Source of the DNA: Pedobacter zeaxanthinifaciens
Lineage (GTDB): Bacteria; Bacteroidota; Bacteroidia; Sphingobacteriales; Sphingobacteriaceae
Length of the DNA stretch: 53,614 nt
NCBI RefSeq assembly: GCF_003313335.1
Contig: NZ_QMHP01000017.1
Coordinates: 1 to 53,614 of the forward strand
Direction of reading: 5' to 3'
Under the pieces are notes generated by a model. That model searched no databases. It saw only the letters and a program-made list of their open reading frames with translations, and was not told the DNA's origin. Below, one piece after another: positions 7,683-16,590 of this stretch. Both the position numbers and the translations under genes were made by a program. How positions within the stretch are numbered: position 1 is the first letter of the stretch; each line of letters opens with the position of its first letter.

Positions 7683-9131
7683 ATGAACATGCAAAATCAT
7701 CCTTTCCACATAGGAGTTTCCACTGAAATTGGGCGTTTAAGAAAATTATTGGTTCACAGTCCTGATAGCGGATTGGGCAAAGTGGTGCCATCTAAAGCGC
7801 AAGATTGGCTTTTTGAAGATATTGTACATTTGGACACCATTAGAAGAGGTGAGTACGATTACTACACCAAGCTATTGATGTACTTTTTAGATCCTGAAAA
7901 AATTAAGGGCAAACTTGCACAAATTGACAGCGAGACAGAAAATAGAGGTTTTTACAAACCAAATCATCCGAAGTTTCACAACTCTGAAAATGTAGTAGAA
8001 GTACAGAATTTACTGGCAGATATCTTGGCCGACGAATACATTAGAAAAAAACTGACCGCTGCTGTTTGTGCTATTGAGGGTTGTACCTATCAGTTACAAT
8101 TGAAACTTGCGGCAACTGACCCGAAAAAGTTGGCGGAGATTTTTATTTCGGGGACAATGGCCGATGATACCATGATTTTTGCGCCGGTGCCTAACCTAAT
8201 TTTCACTAGAGACGTTGGCACCACAGTAAATGATCATATCCTGCTGAATAAACCTGCAAAAAAAGCTCGTGTGCGTGAAACAATGTTGATGCGTTATATC
8301 TTCTTTAACCATCCATTTTTTGCCAGCTATAAAAATAACATTATTGAAATACCTGATCCTACCATGCACTTTTTGCGCCCAGGCGATGAGCCTGCGTTTC
8401 GTACTACGCTAGAAGGCGGCGATGTGATGATGGTAGCACCCAACCATTTGCTAATAGGTGTGAGCGAACGTACCTCGGAAGAGGGTGCCAATGAAGCGAT
8501 TAAGCTACTGTTTGAAAAGAATGTAGTGGAGAAGGTGACCATTGTAAAAATACCTGCAAAACGTGATTACATGCACTTAGACACGGTATTTACACAAGTA
8601 AAACGTGACACTTGGGTAATTTTACATAGCATTGCCCACAGTCCGGCGTACAATGCAAATGAGCCTATTCATTTTTTAAAAGAGCCCGAAAAACTGGAAG
8701 CAACAACGGCTATCCAGTTTCATAAAGATAAGCCCGGCAACCCAAAATATTACGAGCATGTGGAGGCTTTGCTGAACGACATCAGCAAGAACGACTTGGG
8801 TAGCACCACGCCTACCAAAATTATTTACAGCGGTGGCAACACTTTCCCCTACGATAGCAGAGAGCAATGGACCGATTCATGTAACTTACTAGCCATTAAA
8901 GAAGGCGTTGTTTTAGGCTACGACCGTAATGATAAAACGGTGGAAGCTTTTAAGCAAAATGGCTTTGACGTAGTGAAAGTACAGGATTTGATCCAAGATT
9001 TGGAAAGTGGAAAAGTAGATGCAGAAACGTTGACGGACACTTTGGTATTAATGCCGTCTGCCGAGCTTTCAAGAGCTAGAGGCGGTTTTCATTGTATGAG
9101 CTTGCCGATACTTAGAGACGGATTAAAATAA
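7683..9131 (+). CDS. Arginine deiminase-family amidinohydrolase
   Basis: A 482-residue cytoplasmic enzyme of the guanidine-modifying (arginine deiminase/amidinotransferase) superfamily, which uses a Cys nucleophile on the guanidinium carbon, typically converting arginine to citrulline and ammonia. The pentein-fold motifs are in order: FTRD near 174, EGGDVM near 243, the catalytic His in MHLDTVF near 299, GGNTFPYDSREQW near 380, and the nucleophile Cys471 in GGFHCMSLP close to the C-terminus. It is longer than classical ArcA (about 410), and an insertion around residues 100-150 accounts for part of this. Start could be Met1 or Met3. The next gene on the strand is ctlX, 64 bases on, and an arginine decarboxylase-like gene follows, which supports an arginine role. 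Confidence 0.85.
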   Translation: MNMQNHPFHIGVSTEIGRLRKLLVHSPDSGLGKVVPSKAQDWLFEDIVHLDTIRRGEYDYYTKLLMYFLDPEKIKGKLAQIDSETENRGFYKPNHPKFHNSENVVEVQNLLADILADEYIRKKLTAAVCAIEGCTYQLQLKLAATDPKKLAEIFISGTMADDTMIFAPVPNLIFTRDVGTTVNDHILLNKPAKKARVRETMLMRYIFFNHPFFASYKNNIIEIPDPTMHFLRPGDEPAFRTTLEGGDVMMVAPNHLLIGVSERTSEEGANEAIKLLFEKNVVEKVTIVKIPAKRDYMHLDTVFTQVKRDTWVILHSIAHSPAYNANEPIHFLKEPEKLEATTAIQFHKDKPGNPKYYEHVEALLNDISKNDLGSTTPTKIIYSGGNTFPYDSREQWTDSCNLLAIKEGVVLGYDRNDKTVEAFKQNGFDVVKVQDLIQDLESGKVDAETLTDTLVLMPSAELSRARGGFHCMSLPILRDGLK

Positions 9132-9142
9132 ATTATTTTTTT

Positions 9143-9175
9143 ATCGGTTCGATAGGCAAAACCCATTGAACCGAT
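9143..9175. other. Intergenic hairpin between ADI-like gene and ctlX
   Basis: ATCGGTTC (9143-9150) pairs with GAACCGAT (9168-9175) around a 17-base loop. It may act as a partial terminator or processing site between the two genes. Confidence 0.4.
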
Positions 9176-9195
9176 GAACCATTGAACAATAAAAA

Positions 9196-10110
9196 ATGCA
9201 GACCACTTCGCACCTCCTCATGATACGTCCGGTTGATTTCAAATTCAACCAGCAAACTGCCGACAACAATAAATTCCAAGTGGCTAGCGAGCAAAGCAAT
9301 GTGCAACAACAAGCGCTAGCTGAATTTGATGGCTTCGTAAAAGTACTGATAGAAAATGGAGTTGACGTTACCGTAGTTGAGGATACATTAGATCCAGAAA
9401 CGCCAGATTCGATTTTCCCTAACAACTGGGTTTCTTTCCATGACGACGGCAGTGTATTTCTTTATCCTATGCACTCACCAAACCGCCGATTAGAACGACG
9501 CAAGGATATTATTGAGACCTTAAGTCAAAACTTTGAGGTAAACCACGTAACGGACCTCAGCTTTTTTGAACAGCAGCACCTGTTTTTAGAAGGAACGGGA
9601 AGTTTGGTTTTAGATAGGATTAACAAGATTGCTTATGCTTGTTTGAGCGTTAGAACTGATGAAGAAGTGCTCAAGAATTTTGCAGCGCTAACGGGTTATC
9701 GGGTTGTTAGCTTTACGGCTGTAGATCAGCAAGGCTTCCCTATTTATCACACTAACGTGATGATGTGCATTGGTGAAAAGTTTGCTGTGGTTTGTTTGGA
9801 AAGTATCGCTTCAACGGCAGATAAAATCAAAGTATTAGAGAGTTTTAAAGCTACTAAAAAAACGGTGATTGACATTTCTTTCGACCAAATGAATCACTTT
9901 GCAGGCAATATGCTAGAGGTGCAGAATAAAAACGGAGAAAGCTTATTAGTAATGTCCGAACAGGCCTTGAAAGCGTTACATGGCACACAAATTACCGCAC
10001 TTTCTGAGTTCTCTAAAATTGTAACCGCACCAATTTATACCATTGAGCAAAATGGCGGTGGTAGTGCTAGATGCATGTTGGCCGAAATTCATTTACCATT
10101 GAAAAAATAA
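9196..10110 (+). CDS. ctlX: Citrulline utilization hydrolase CtlX-type amidinohydrolase
   Basis: A 304-residue member of the same pentein superfamily, matching the CtlX type, which hydrolyses citrulline to ornithine. The visible motifs are IRPVDF at the start, FPNNWVSFHDDG near 75-86, EGTGSLVLDR near 134, HTNVMMCIG near 190, QMNHFAGNMLEV near 235 with the catalytic His, and the nucleophile Cys293 in GGGSARCMLAEIHLP. Length is normal for the group. It lies directly after the arginine deiminase-like gene, so arginine to citrulline to ornithine could run through the two products. No ornithine carbamoyltransferase or carbamate kinase is nearby, which fits a hydrolytic route. Confidence 0.85.
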   Translation: MQTTSHLLMIRPVDFKFNQQTADNNKFQVASEQSNVQQQALAEFDGFVKVLIENGVDVTVVEDTLDPETPDSIFPNNWVSFHDDGSVFLYPMHSPNRRLERRKDIIETLSQNFEVNHVTDLSFFEQQHLFLEGTGSLVLDRINKIAYACLSVRTDEEVLKNFAALTGYRVVSFTAVDQQGFPIYHTNVMMCIGEKFAVVCLESIASTADKIKVLESFKATKKTVIDISFDQMNHFAGNMLEVQNKNGESLLVMSEQALKALHGTQITALSEFSKIVTAPIYTIEQNGGGSARCMLAEIHLPLKK

Positions 10111-10736
10111 AGTACTTAATTAACTACGCCAGGATTTACATCGCCTTATTGGCTTATTGAGCTTTATCTTTCGGTTATTTGTACAAAGCAGAAAAATAAA
10201 TTAGGAGATAACGCAAAGGCATATTAATCTGAAAGGCAAGGCAAAAACTAGGGCCCAAATTCAAGATTTAAGACCGATATTAAGCTTTACCAAACCGCTA
10301 TCCCACTCATTAATCGGCTTTTTTACATAGGTTGTGCGTTGCACAAGTTGTTGTAAATTAAACCCGTATTGAAACGGAAATCCTTTTTGTTTTCACGCGA
10401 ACGATGGTGAAGAACCAAAAAACAAAAAGATTGTAGTAAAAAGCGGGACTTTCGTAGCCTAAACGCTACTGGAATTGGTTTCCAAAAATTATCTCAGTAA
10501 AGTAACGGTTTCAACAACAAAACTCATCAGCAATTTTAGTTATGCAGTAAAACTCCAACAAATGAAGCCAAATCAAGATAATAAAAAGATAATCAAATAT
10601 TTACATCGACAGCAAAACTCAGCTTAGCATACAAAAAAGTAAAAACTAAACTGCTTTTTTGGAGTTAATATAAAAATGTTATTTAGGCTACATTTTTATC
10701 GAATTAAAATTACATTTTTGCAAAAAATTTTGAACG
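10111..10736. other. 626-base gap with a palindromic repeat
   Basis: No gene was recognised. The feature that stands out is the palindromic element at 10365-10462. Near the end, TTACATTTTTGC at about 10710 resembles a stretched -7 box for the following gene. Confidence 0.55.
10365..10462. repeat. Palindromic interspersed element with AATCCTTTTTGTTTT arms
   Basis: AATCCTTTTTGTTTT at 10379-10393 and AAAAACAAAAAGATT near 10418-10432 are inverted, with one extra base in one arm. The flanks read CCGTATTGAAACGGAAA on one side and GTAGTAAAAAGCGGGACTTT on the other, which echoes the AGTCCCGC edge of the element at 5888. This suggests two variants of one palindromic repeat family. Confidence 0.55.
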
Positions 10737-12128
10737 ATGCAGAGTTACGAAGAGTTTCTTGATTTAAGTGTTGGTTTTCCTCAGGAGGGATATAGCATTA
10801 TAGATGATGAATTGTATTTCCACGATTTAAACTTGATGGAAATGATTGAAACCTATGGTACGCCGTTGCGTTTCACTTACTTACCAATGGTGAGCAAGAA
10901 AATTCAACAGGCAAAACTGTTGTTTCAACAGGCAATTATCAAAAACAATTACAGGGGCGACTACAAATATTGCTATTGCACTAAAAGCTCGCACTTTAAA
11001 CATATTGTTGAAGAAGCGCTAAAAAACGATATCCACTTGGAAACTTCATCGGCTTTTGATATGCCAATGATTGAGGCCTTGGAAAAGAAAGGTAACCTGA
11101 CCAAAGAAACTACCATTATCTGCAACGGTTTCAAAACTTTTCAGTACAAGCAGTACATTATTGACATGTTGCACGATGGCTTCAAAAACATCATCCCGGT
11201 GCTGGACAATAAGGAAGAGTTTAACCTTTACGATGATGAGATTGAAATGGATACGCCTTGTAACTTGGGTATCCGCATTGCAGCAGAGGAGCAGCCTGAT
11301 TCGCAGTTTTATACTTCACGTTTAGGTGTACGTATGGAAGATGTGATTGATTTTTACAACAGTAAAATTGCTGCCAACCCTAATTTCAGGGTTAAATTGC
11401 TACACTTTTTTATTAACTCGGGTATTTCTGATACGCCTTATTACTGGAACGAATTAGAGAAATATGTAACGCTTTACTGCAAATTCAAAAAAATTAACCC
11501 CGAATTAGATACCTTAGATATTGGTGGTGGTATGCCATTTAAAGATAGCTTGGTATTTGATTTTGATTACGAATATATGGTGAACGAAATTGTGAAACGT
11601 ATCAAAGAAATTTGTGCGGAACACGATGTAGTTGAGCCTGATATTATTACTGAATTTGGCAAATACACGGTAGCGGAAGCTTCGGGAATTTTGTACAAAG
11701 TACTTGGCCGCAAGCAACAAAACGATCGTGAAAAATGGTTGATGTTAGATGGTTCGTTCATTACCAACCTACCCGACGTTTGGGCGTTAAACCAAAAATA
11801 TGTGTTATTGCCAATTAACAACTGGGATGCTGAATATGAACGTGTAAACTTAGGCGGCATTACTTGCGACGGACAGGATTATTACAACCAAGAGGCGCAC
11901 ATGAACAGTGTATTTATGCCTAAAACCCGTAAGGTACAGTATTTAGGTTTCTTCAACACAGGTGCTTATCAGGAAGTTTTAAGTGGCTACGGTGGTATTC
12001 ACCATTGTTTGTTACCAAGTCCTAAACATGTTATTATTCGCCGCAACCGCGATGAAACTTTCAACTTTGAGGTTTTTGGTGAAGAACAAAACAGTAAACA
12101 AGTACTTAAAATTTTAGGCTACGTTTAA
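10737..12128 (+). CDS. Arginine decarboxylase-like PLP enzyme
   Basis: A 463-residue fold-III (alanine-racemase-like) PLP-dependent decarboxylase. The PLP lysine is expected at Lys83 in YCYCTKSSHF, in the barrel's first strand. The Gly-rich phosphate-binding loop is DIGGGMPF near 260, and the conserved residues ITEFGKYTV near 302 and FFNTGAYQE near 405 form the second half of the active site, with the C-terminal beta domain following. This matches the Bacteroidetes SpeA-like group that makes agmatine for polyamine synthesis. It is shorter than E. coli SpeA (about 660) and lacks its insertions. Diaminopimelate or carboxynorspermidine decarboxylase cannot be fully excluded, but neighbouring arginine genes favour arginine. 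Confidence 0.8.
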   Translation: MQSYEEFLDLSVGFPQEGYSIIDDELYFHDLNLMEMIETYGTPLRFTYLPMVSKKIQQAKLLFQQAIIKNNYRGDYKYCYCTKSSHFKHIVEEALKNDIHLETSSAFDMPMIEALEKKGNLTKETTIICNGFKTFQYKQYIIDMLHDGFKNIIPVLDNKEEFNLYDDEIEMDTPCNLGIRIAAEEQPDSQFYTSRLGVRMEDVIDFYNSKIAANPNFRVKLLHFFINSGISDTPYYWNELEKYVTLYCKFKKINPELDTLDIGGGMPFKDSLVFDFDYEYMVNEIVKRIKEICAEHDVVEPDIITEFGKYTVAEASGILYKVLGRKQQNDREKWLMLDGSFITNLPDVWALNQKYVLLPINNWDAEYERVNLGGITCDGQDYYNQEAHMNSVFMPKTRKVQYLGFFNTGAYQEVLSGYGGIHHCLLPSPKHVIIRRNRDETFNFEVFGEEQNSKQVLKILGYV

Positions 12129-12157
12129 CTGAAGCATAGAATAAAGAGATTGAATAC

Positions 12158-12188
12158 AAATCCCTTCCAACTTTGGAAGGGATTTTTT
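12158..12188 (+). terminator. Rho-independent terminator after the decarboxylase gene
   Basis: AAATCCCTTCCAA (12158-12170) pairs exactly with TTGGAAGGGATTT (12173-12185), followed by a T run to 12188. This is a textbook intrinsic terminator 30 bases after the stop codon. A 62-codon open frame that starts inside it is not believed. Confidence 0.92.
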
Positions 12189-12464
12189 GTTTCATCTACT
12201 AACGCCTTAATCAATTTATTTTCAAGTCCACACACACACCTAACAAGCTCAATACCAGCGTTTAATATTGAGCTATTTAAACAAGCTAAGATGCCTTTGA
12301 TGTTAAATAACTCATCTTTCAGTTTAACTACGCTATGACTTATTCCCGCTGGAGAGCTATGCGGTATTAAACTAGTTTTTTTTAGATGCCTTAGATGGGT
12401 TGTTTACCAGCGCATCAGTCATCATAAAAAGCTGCGCCATAATTAGAAAAATTTAGTAATTTGG

Positions 12465-13196
12465 ATGTACATCTATCCTCATATGCTAAAAGACCTTAAA
12501 CTAAACAATGTCTTTGTAATTGATATTGAAACTGTTCCGCAAAAGGAAAATTTCAATGAATTGCCTACCGATTTACAATATTTATGGGAACAAAAAACTG
12601 CCTATCAGCGCAAAGACGGGCAAACTGCAGAAGATTTCTACGAGAAAGCTGGTATTTTGGCAGAGTTCGGAAAAATCGTTTGTATCAGCGTTGGCGTTTT
12701 CCATCTTGAGCGTAAGCAAATACATTTTAGAGTACGTTCCTTTTGCCATACCGATGAGCAGATCATACTCAAACAATTTGCAAATTTGCTGAACAAGCAA
12801 TCGAAAAACCTACAGCTATGCGCCCACAACGGCAAAGAATTTGATTTCCCCTACCTATGCAGGCGAATGTTGGTGAACGGCATCAACATTCCGCTACAAC
12901 TACAGTTACACGGCAAGAAACCTTGGGAAGTTAACCATTTGGACACAATGGACCTATGGAAATTTGGTGATCATAAAAACTATACTTCTTTAAACTTATT
13001 GGCAGCAATTTTTGAGCTTCCAACTCCTAAAAGCGATATAGACGGCAGCAAGGTGAAACAGGTGTACTATCAGGACAAGAACTTAAATAGATTGGCTAAG
13101 TATTGTGAAAATGATGTAATCACAACCGCACAAATTCTATTACGTTTTAAAGGACTACCAACAATTCCGCAAGAAAATATTACTTTAGTGAAATAA
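12465..13196 (+). CDS. PolB-type 3'-5' exonuclease (DEDDy)
   Basis: A 243-residue predicted 3'-5' exonuclease of the PolB-related stand-alone group. The three DEDDy exonuclease motifs are present: Exo I DIETVP near residue 20, Exo II HNGKEFDFPYLCRR near 120, and Exo III YCENDVITT near 212 with the Tyr of the DEDDy class. No polymerase domain is attached. It probably trims or proofreads nucleic acid, but its substrate is unknown. ATG at 12465 gives the longest form; the Met at residue 7 (12483) is equally plausible and would place the conserved core nearer the start. It is followed by the double ABC ATPase gene after 94 bases. Confidence 0.85.
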   Translation: MYIYPHMLKDLKLNNVFVIDIETVPQKENFNELPTDLQYLWEQKTAYQRKDGQTAEDFYEKAGILAEFGKIVCISVGVFHLERKQIHFRVRSFCHTDEQIILKQFANLLNKQSKNLQLCAHNGKEFDFPYLCRRMLVNGINIPLQLQLHGKKPWEVNHLDTMDLWKFGDHKNYTSLNLLAAIFELPTPKSDIDGSKVKQVYYQDKNLNRLAKYCENDVITTAQILLRFKGLPTIPQENITLVK

Positions 13197-13290
13197 AAAA
13201 TGAAACACATAGGCACATAGCACTTTTGATTTTCTAGTTTAATTAATCTCGAAATAAAATCTATGTTGCTATATGTTCAATCCCATTTAA

Positions 13291-14997
13291 ATGCTGAAAG
13301 TAAAAGATCTAGCCGTTAAATTTTATAACCAAGAAGACAAAGTTTGGTTAGAAACCGTACACAAAGTTAGTTTTAGCCTCGAAAGAGGTAAAGTTTTAGG
13401 AATTGTTGGTGAATCTGGCTCAGGGAAGTCGGTTACCTCATTTTCCATTATGCGTTTGCATGATAGCAAAAACACTGAAATTAATGGACAAATAGATCTT
13501 GACACGGTTAACCTGCTTGAGCTAAGCGACCAAGACATTAGAAAATATCGTGGCAATAAAATAGCGATGATATTTCAGGAACCTATGACATCGCTTAACC
13601 CGGTTTTTACTTGTGGCGAACAAGTACTTGAAGCCATTATGCTGCACCAACAGGTGGATAAACAGACCGCAAAAGCACAAACTATAGCACTTTTTAACGA
13701 AGTGCAACTGCCCCGACCTGAAAGCATCTTTGAAAGCTATCCACACCAATTATCTGGTGGTCAAAAACAACGGGTAATGATTGCCATGGCCCTAAGCTGC
13801 AATCCAGAGCTACTTATTGCTGATGAACCAACCACTGCACTTGACGTTACGGTGCAGAAAACAATCCTACAATTGTTGCTGCGCCTCAAAACAGAGCGCA
13901 ATATGGCAATGATTTTCATTTCGCATGATTTAGGGTTAATGAGCGAAATAGCCGATGAATTATTGGTAATGTATAAAGGTGATATTGTAGAACAAGGCTC
14001 AGCAAAAGAACTATTCACTAACCCTCAACATCCATACACAAAAGGCCTGCTGGCTTGTAGGCCCTCTCCAAAACGCTTGCTAAAAAAACTACCCACAGTA
14101 GCCGATTTCCTCAATGAAGACCAAGCAGTGGGCTTGCAGCATTTGTTAGCAGCTAACAGTATTACTACGGAAGAAATAGCTAGTAGACGGAGTAAATTAT
14201 ACCAACAAAATCCAATCTTAAAAGTACAGGACTTATGCACTTGGTATCCCATAAAAAAGGGCTTGTTCGGGAAAGCAACCGACTTCGTAAAAGCGGTTGA
14301 CCATGTATCTTTTGAAGTATTTCCTGGAGAAACTTTGGGCTTGGTAGGAGAATCGGGTTGCGGGAAAACCACACTTGGCCGTACCATTTTGCGTTTGGTG
14401 GAACCTAGTTCAGGTAAGTTAATTTTTGATGGAAAAGACATTACACACCTAGGCAAAAACCAACTGAGAGCTTTAAGACGAGACATCCAAATCATTTTTC
14501 AAGACCCATACTCTTCTCTAAACCCTAAAATCACTGTGGGTCAATCCATCATGGAACCTTTGGTAGTTCACGGTATTTTCGAAAATAACATCCAAAGGAA
14601 AGAACATGTAATTGAATTGCTCAACAAGGTAAATTTAGGCGCCGAACATTTCGACCGTTATCCGCATGAGTTTTCGGGCGGACAAAGGCAGCGGATTGTT
14701 ATTGCAAGAGCCCTAGCGCTGAAACCAAAATTTATTATTTGTGACGAATCCGTATCCGCTTTAGATGTATCGGTACAGGCGCAAGTACTTAATTTGCTAA
14801 GAGATTTACAAGAAGAATTTGGATTAACCTACATTTTCATTTCCCACGATTTGGCTGTAGTAAAGCACATTTCCGACAGGATGATTATCATGAACAAGGG
14901 GAAAATTGAAGAATTTGGTTATCCTGAGGAGATTTATCACAACCCTAAAGCAGCGTACACCAAGAAGTTAATTGACGCTATTCCGGGGAATATATAA
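13291..14997 (+). CDS. Double ABC ATPase, peptide transporter type (OppD-OppF fused)
   Basis: A 568-residue protein with two complete nucleotide-binding domains. Domain 1 has Walker A GESGSGKS near 41, signature LSGGQKQR near 153 and Walker B ELLIADEP. Domain 2 has Walker A GESGCGKT near 353, signature FSGGQRQR near 462 and Walker B KFIICDES. Each is followed by an OppD/F-like C-terminal piece such as PQHPYTKGLL and PKAAYTKKLI. This is the YejF/GsiA/DppDF arrangement that powers di- or oligopeptide uptake. In domain 2, the residue after the Walker B Asp is Glu then Ser instead of Pro, a mild variant. No permease or binding-protein gene is adjacent, so the membrane partners must lie elsewhere. 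Confidence 0.9.
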   Translation: MLKVKDLAVKFYNQEDKVWLETVHKVSFSLERGKVLGIVGESGSGKSVTSFSIMRLHDSKNTEINGQIDLDTVNLLELSDQDIRKYRGNKIAMIFQEPMTSLNPVFTCGEQVLEAIMLHQQVDKQTAKAQTIALFNEVQLPRPESIFESYPHQLSGGQKQRVMIAMALSCNPELLIADEPTTALDVTVQKTILQLLLRLKTERNMAMIFISHDLGLMSEIADELLVMYKGDIVEQGSAKELFTNPQHPYTKGLLACRPSPKRLLKKLPTVADFLNEDQAVGLQHLLAANSITTEEIASRRSKLYQQNPILKVQDLCTWYPIKKGLFGKATDFVKAVDHVSFEVFPGETLGLVGESGCGKTTLGRTILRLVEPSSGKLIFDGKDITHLGKNQLRALRRDIQIIFQDPYSSLNPKITVGQSIMEPLVVHGIFENNIQRKEHVIELLNKVNLGAEHFDRYPHEFSGGQRQRIVIARALALKPKFIICDESVSALDVSVQAQVLNLLRDLQEEFGLTYIFISHDLAVVKHISDRMIIMNKGKIEEFGYPEEIYHNPKAAYTKKLIDAIPGNI

Positions 14998-15044
14998 GAA
15001 TGTTGGGGAATTTTATACACGTGTTAAAAAAGCATTTTCCACAC

Positions 15045-15098
15045 AATAATACATTACACAACTAAAATCTCTACAAAAAGATCAAATAATACATTACA
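15045..15098. promoter_or_regulatory. 14-bp direct repeat upstream of lipoprotein gene
   Basis: AATAATACATTACA occurs exactly twice, at 15045-15058 and 15085-15098, with a 40-base period (about four helical turns). It lies 74 bases and more before the start codon at 15172, a spacing suited to a regulator binding on one DNA face. Confidence 0.45.
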
Positions 15099-15171
15099 GG
15101 AGAGCACATTAGCGGCTTGTTTTATTTTGTGGCACAATTATTAGGAATACAACTGATATAAATAATACTTT

Positions 15172-16383
15172 ATGTCAAAGAATAAATTTCTCGTAGTTTG
15201 CTCGCTTTTATTAACGGTAACTATTTTCTCTTGTAAAAAAAACACAGACACTATCACTAACACTGAAGAAGCTGATCCTATTTTACAAATCTCGAACAAA
15301 GCCGAAACTGATCGTATAGACATTGCTAACGACGGCGCCTCAGTTCCATTTACTTCAATGGAAACCACCAGCAAGTCTGTACAGGCTACTGCTGCAGTTT
15401 ATCCATACGAGTTGATTTACAATGGTAAAATTAACCCAATTAAAGACAACCAAAACAAGCCACTAAGCGCTTTAGACGTTACTTCTTTAGGGAATAATTA
15501 TTTCGGTGTAGCCTACATGACAATAGGTGAAAAATATTATGGCGGTGTTGATGTATTCAAGCTCTCTGCCAACAACAATCCGGAATTAATCTCAAGCGTT
15601 ACTTCTCCAAATGCAGATATCAATAAAATTAAAATTGGTGGCAATAAAATCTTTTTAGGTGTTGATTTGAAAGATTATGAAGCACGTAACTTCCAGGCAC
15701 CTGCAGTTGTAGGTATGGTAGACATCAACAATACTGGTCTTCAAAATCCGCAATACATACCCCTAAAAGGTTATTCAGTAACCGACTTAGATTATTCAGC
15801 AGCTAATAATAAATTGTACGCAGCATCAGCAGAAAATGGCGGTTTAAGCGTAATTTCTTTTAACAACGGAACACCTTCATTAACTAGTTTCGCATATTAC
15901 GGTGCTTTAAGGGCAATTACTTTTTCAGGTGCTGATTTGTTTGCATCTAATGCATACAGCTACTCTAAATTCAACCCTAGCACAGCGGAGTTATTGAATT
16001 TACAATCGTGGCCAGTAAGAAGCGACGATGTACAGATTGGTGCGTTAACAACTGCTCCAAACGGCAACTTCCTTTTCGGCAACAACTATGCTTTAATTTA
16101 TGTTAACAAAACAACAAATGCATTAATTGATCAAGTTGATTTAGGCGGCTGGATTTACTCAATCTCTGTTGTTAACGATAAAATTTACATCGCTGCTGGT
16201 AACAGTATCGTAGTAGCTACAATTGAAAATGGACACCTTAAACTGTTAGCTAAAACCCACTTCGAAAGCACATTTGGCGCTGGCAACTTTGTAATCAACA
16301 ACGTACACGTAACTGGCGATAAAGTGGTAGTTACTTGCGGCACTAAAGGAACTTACGTTTTCACTTTAAAACCAAAAGCTTAA
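15172..16383 (+). CDS. Lipoprotein, beta-propeller-like
   Basis: A 403-residue predicted lipoprotein; signal peptide ends in the lipobox TIFSC with Cys21 followed by KKN. After a Thr/Glu-rich linker to about residue 75, the rest shows repeated strand-turn units of about 40-45 residues (for example GNNYFGVAYM, GGNKIFLGVDL, AANNKLYAASAEN, SGADLFASNA, VNDKIYIAAGN, TGDKVVVTCG), which suggests a six- or seven-bladed propeller. No catalytic motif was recognised. It stands alone, with a direct repeat upstream and a terminator downstream. A binding or surface role is possible but unproved. Confidence 0.65.
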   Translation: MSKNKFLVVCSLLLTVTIFSCKKNTDTITNTEEADPILQISNKAETDRIDIANDGASVPFTSMETTSKSVQATAAVYPYELIYNGKINPIKDNQNKPLSALDVTSLGNNYFGVAYMTIGEKYYGGVDVFKLSANNNPELISSVTSPNADINKIKIGGNKIFLGVDLKDYEARNFQAPAVVGMVDINNTGLQNPQYIPLKGYSVTDLDYSAANNKLYAASAENGGLSVISFNNGTPSLTSFAYYGALRAITFSGADLFASNAYSYSKFNPSTAELLNLQSWPVRSDDVQIGALTTAPNGNFLFGNNYALIYVNKTTNALIDQVDLGGWIYSISVVNDKIYIAAGNSIVVATIENGHLKLLAKTHFESTFGAGNFVINNVHVTGDKVVVTCGTKGTYVFTLKPKA

Positions 16384-16428
16384 TACAAGCGCATTTAAAC
16401 TCAAAAAGTAGTTAAACAATAATAGCTG

Positions 16429-16460
16429 AGGCAATTTTCCGAAAGGAGGTTGCCTTTTTT
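16429..16460 (+). terminator. Terminator after the propeller lipoprotein
   Basis: AGGCAA at 16429 pairs with TTGCCT ending at 16455, with CC/GG pairing inside, followed by a T run to 16460. Confidence 0.7.
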
Positions 16461-16590
16461 CATTTCAGGATTTGACGAAAATTAGTCAACAATTAACAGC
16501 CCTAAGCAACAACATCTTAATGTCTCTTTTTATTTTAAACACACCTTAAACTGGTGTAATTTGTTATCTTAGGAACAATTGAAAACAATT

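Noticed and set aside
12150..12338. A 62-codon open frame after the decarboxylase gene
   Set aside because: It begins inside a strong terminator, lacks a promoter or family match, and has no coding bias.
12345..12375. Minus-strand string TTTAATACCGCATA, which resembles part of 16S rRNA
   Set aside because: Only about 14 bases match and the flanks do not, so an rRNA fragment is not supported.
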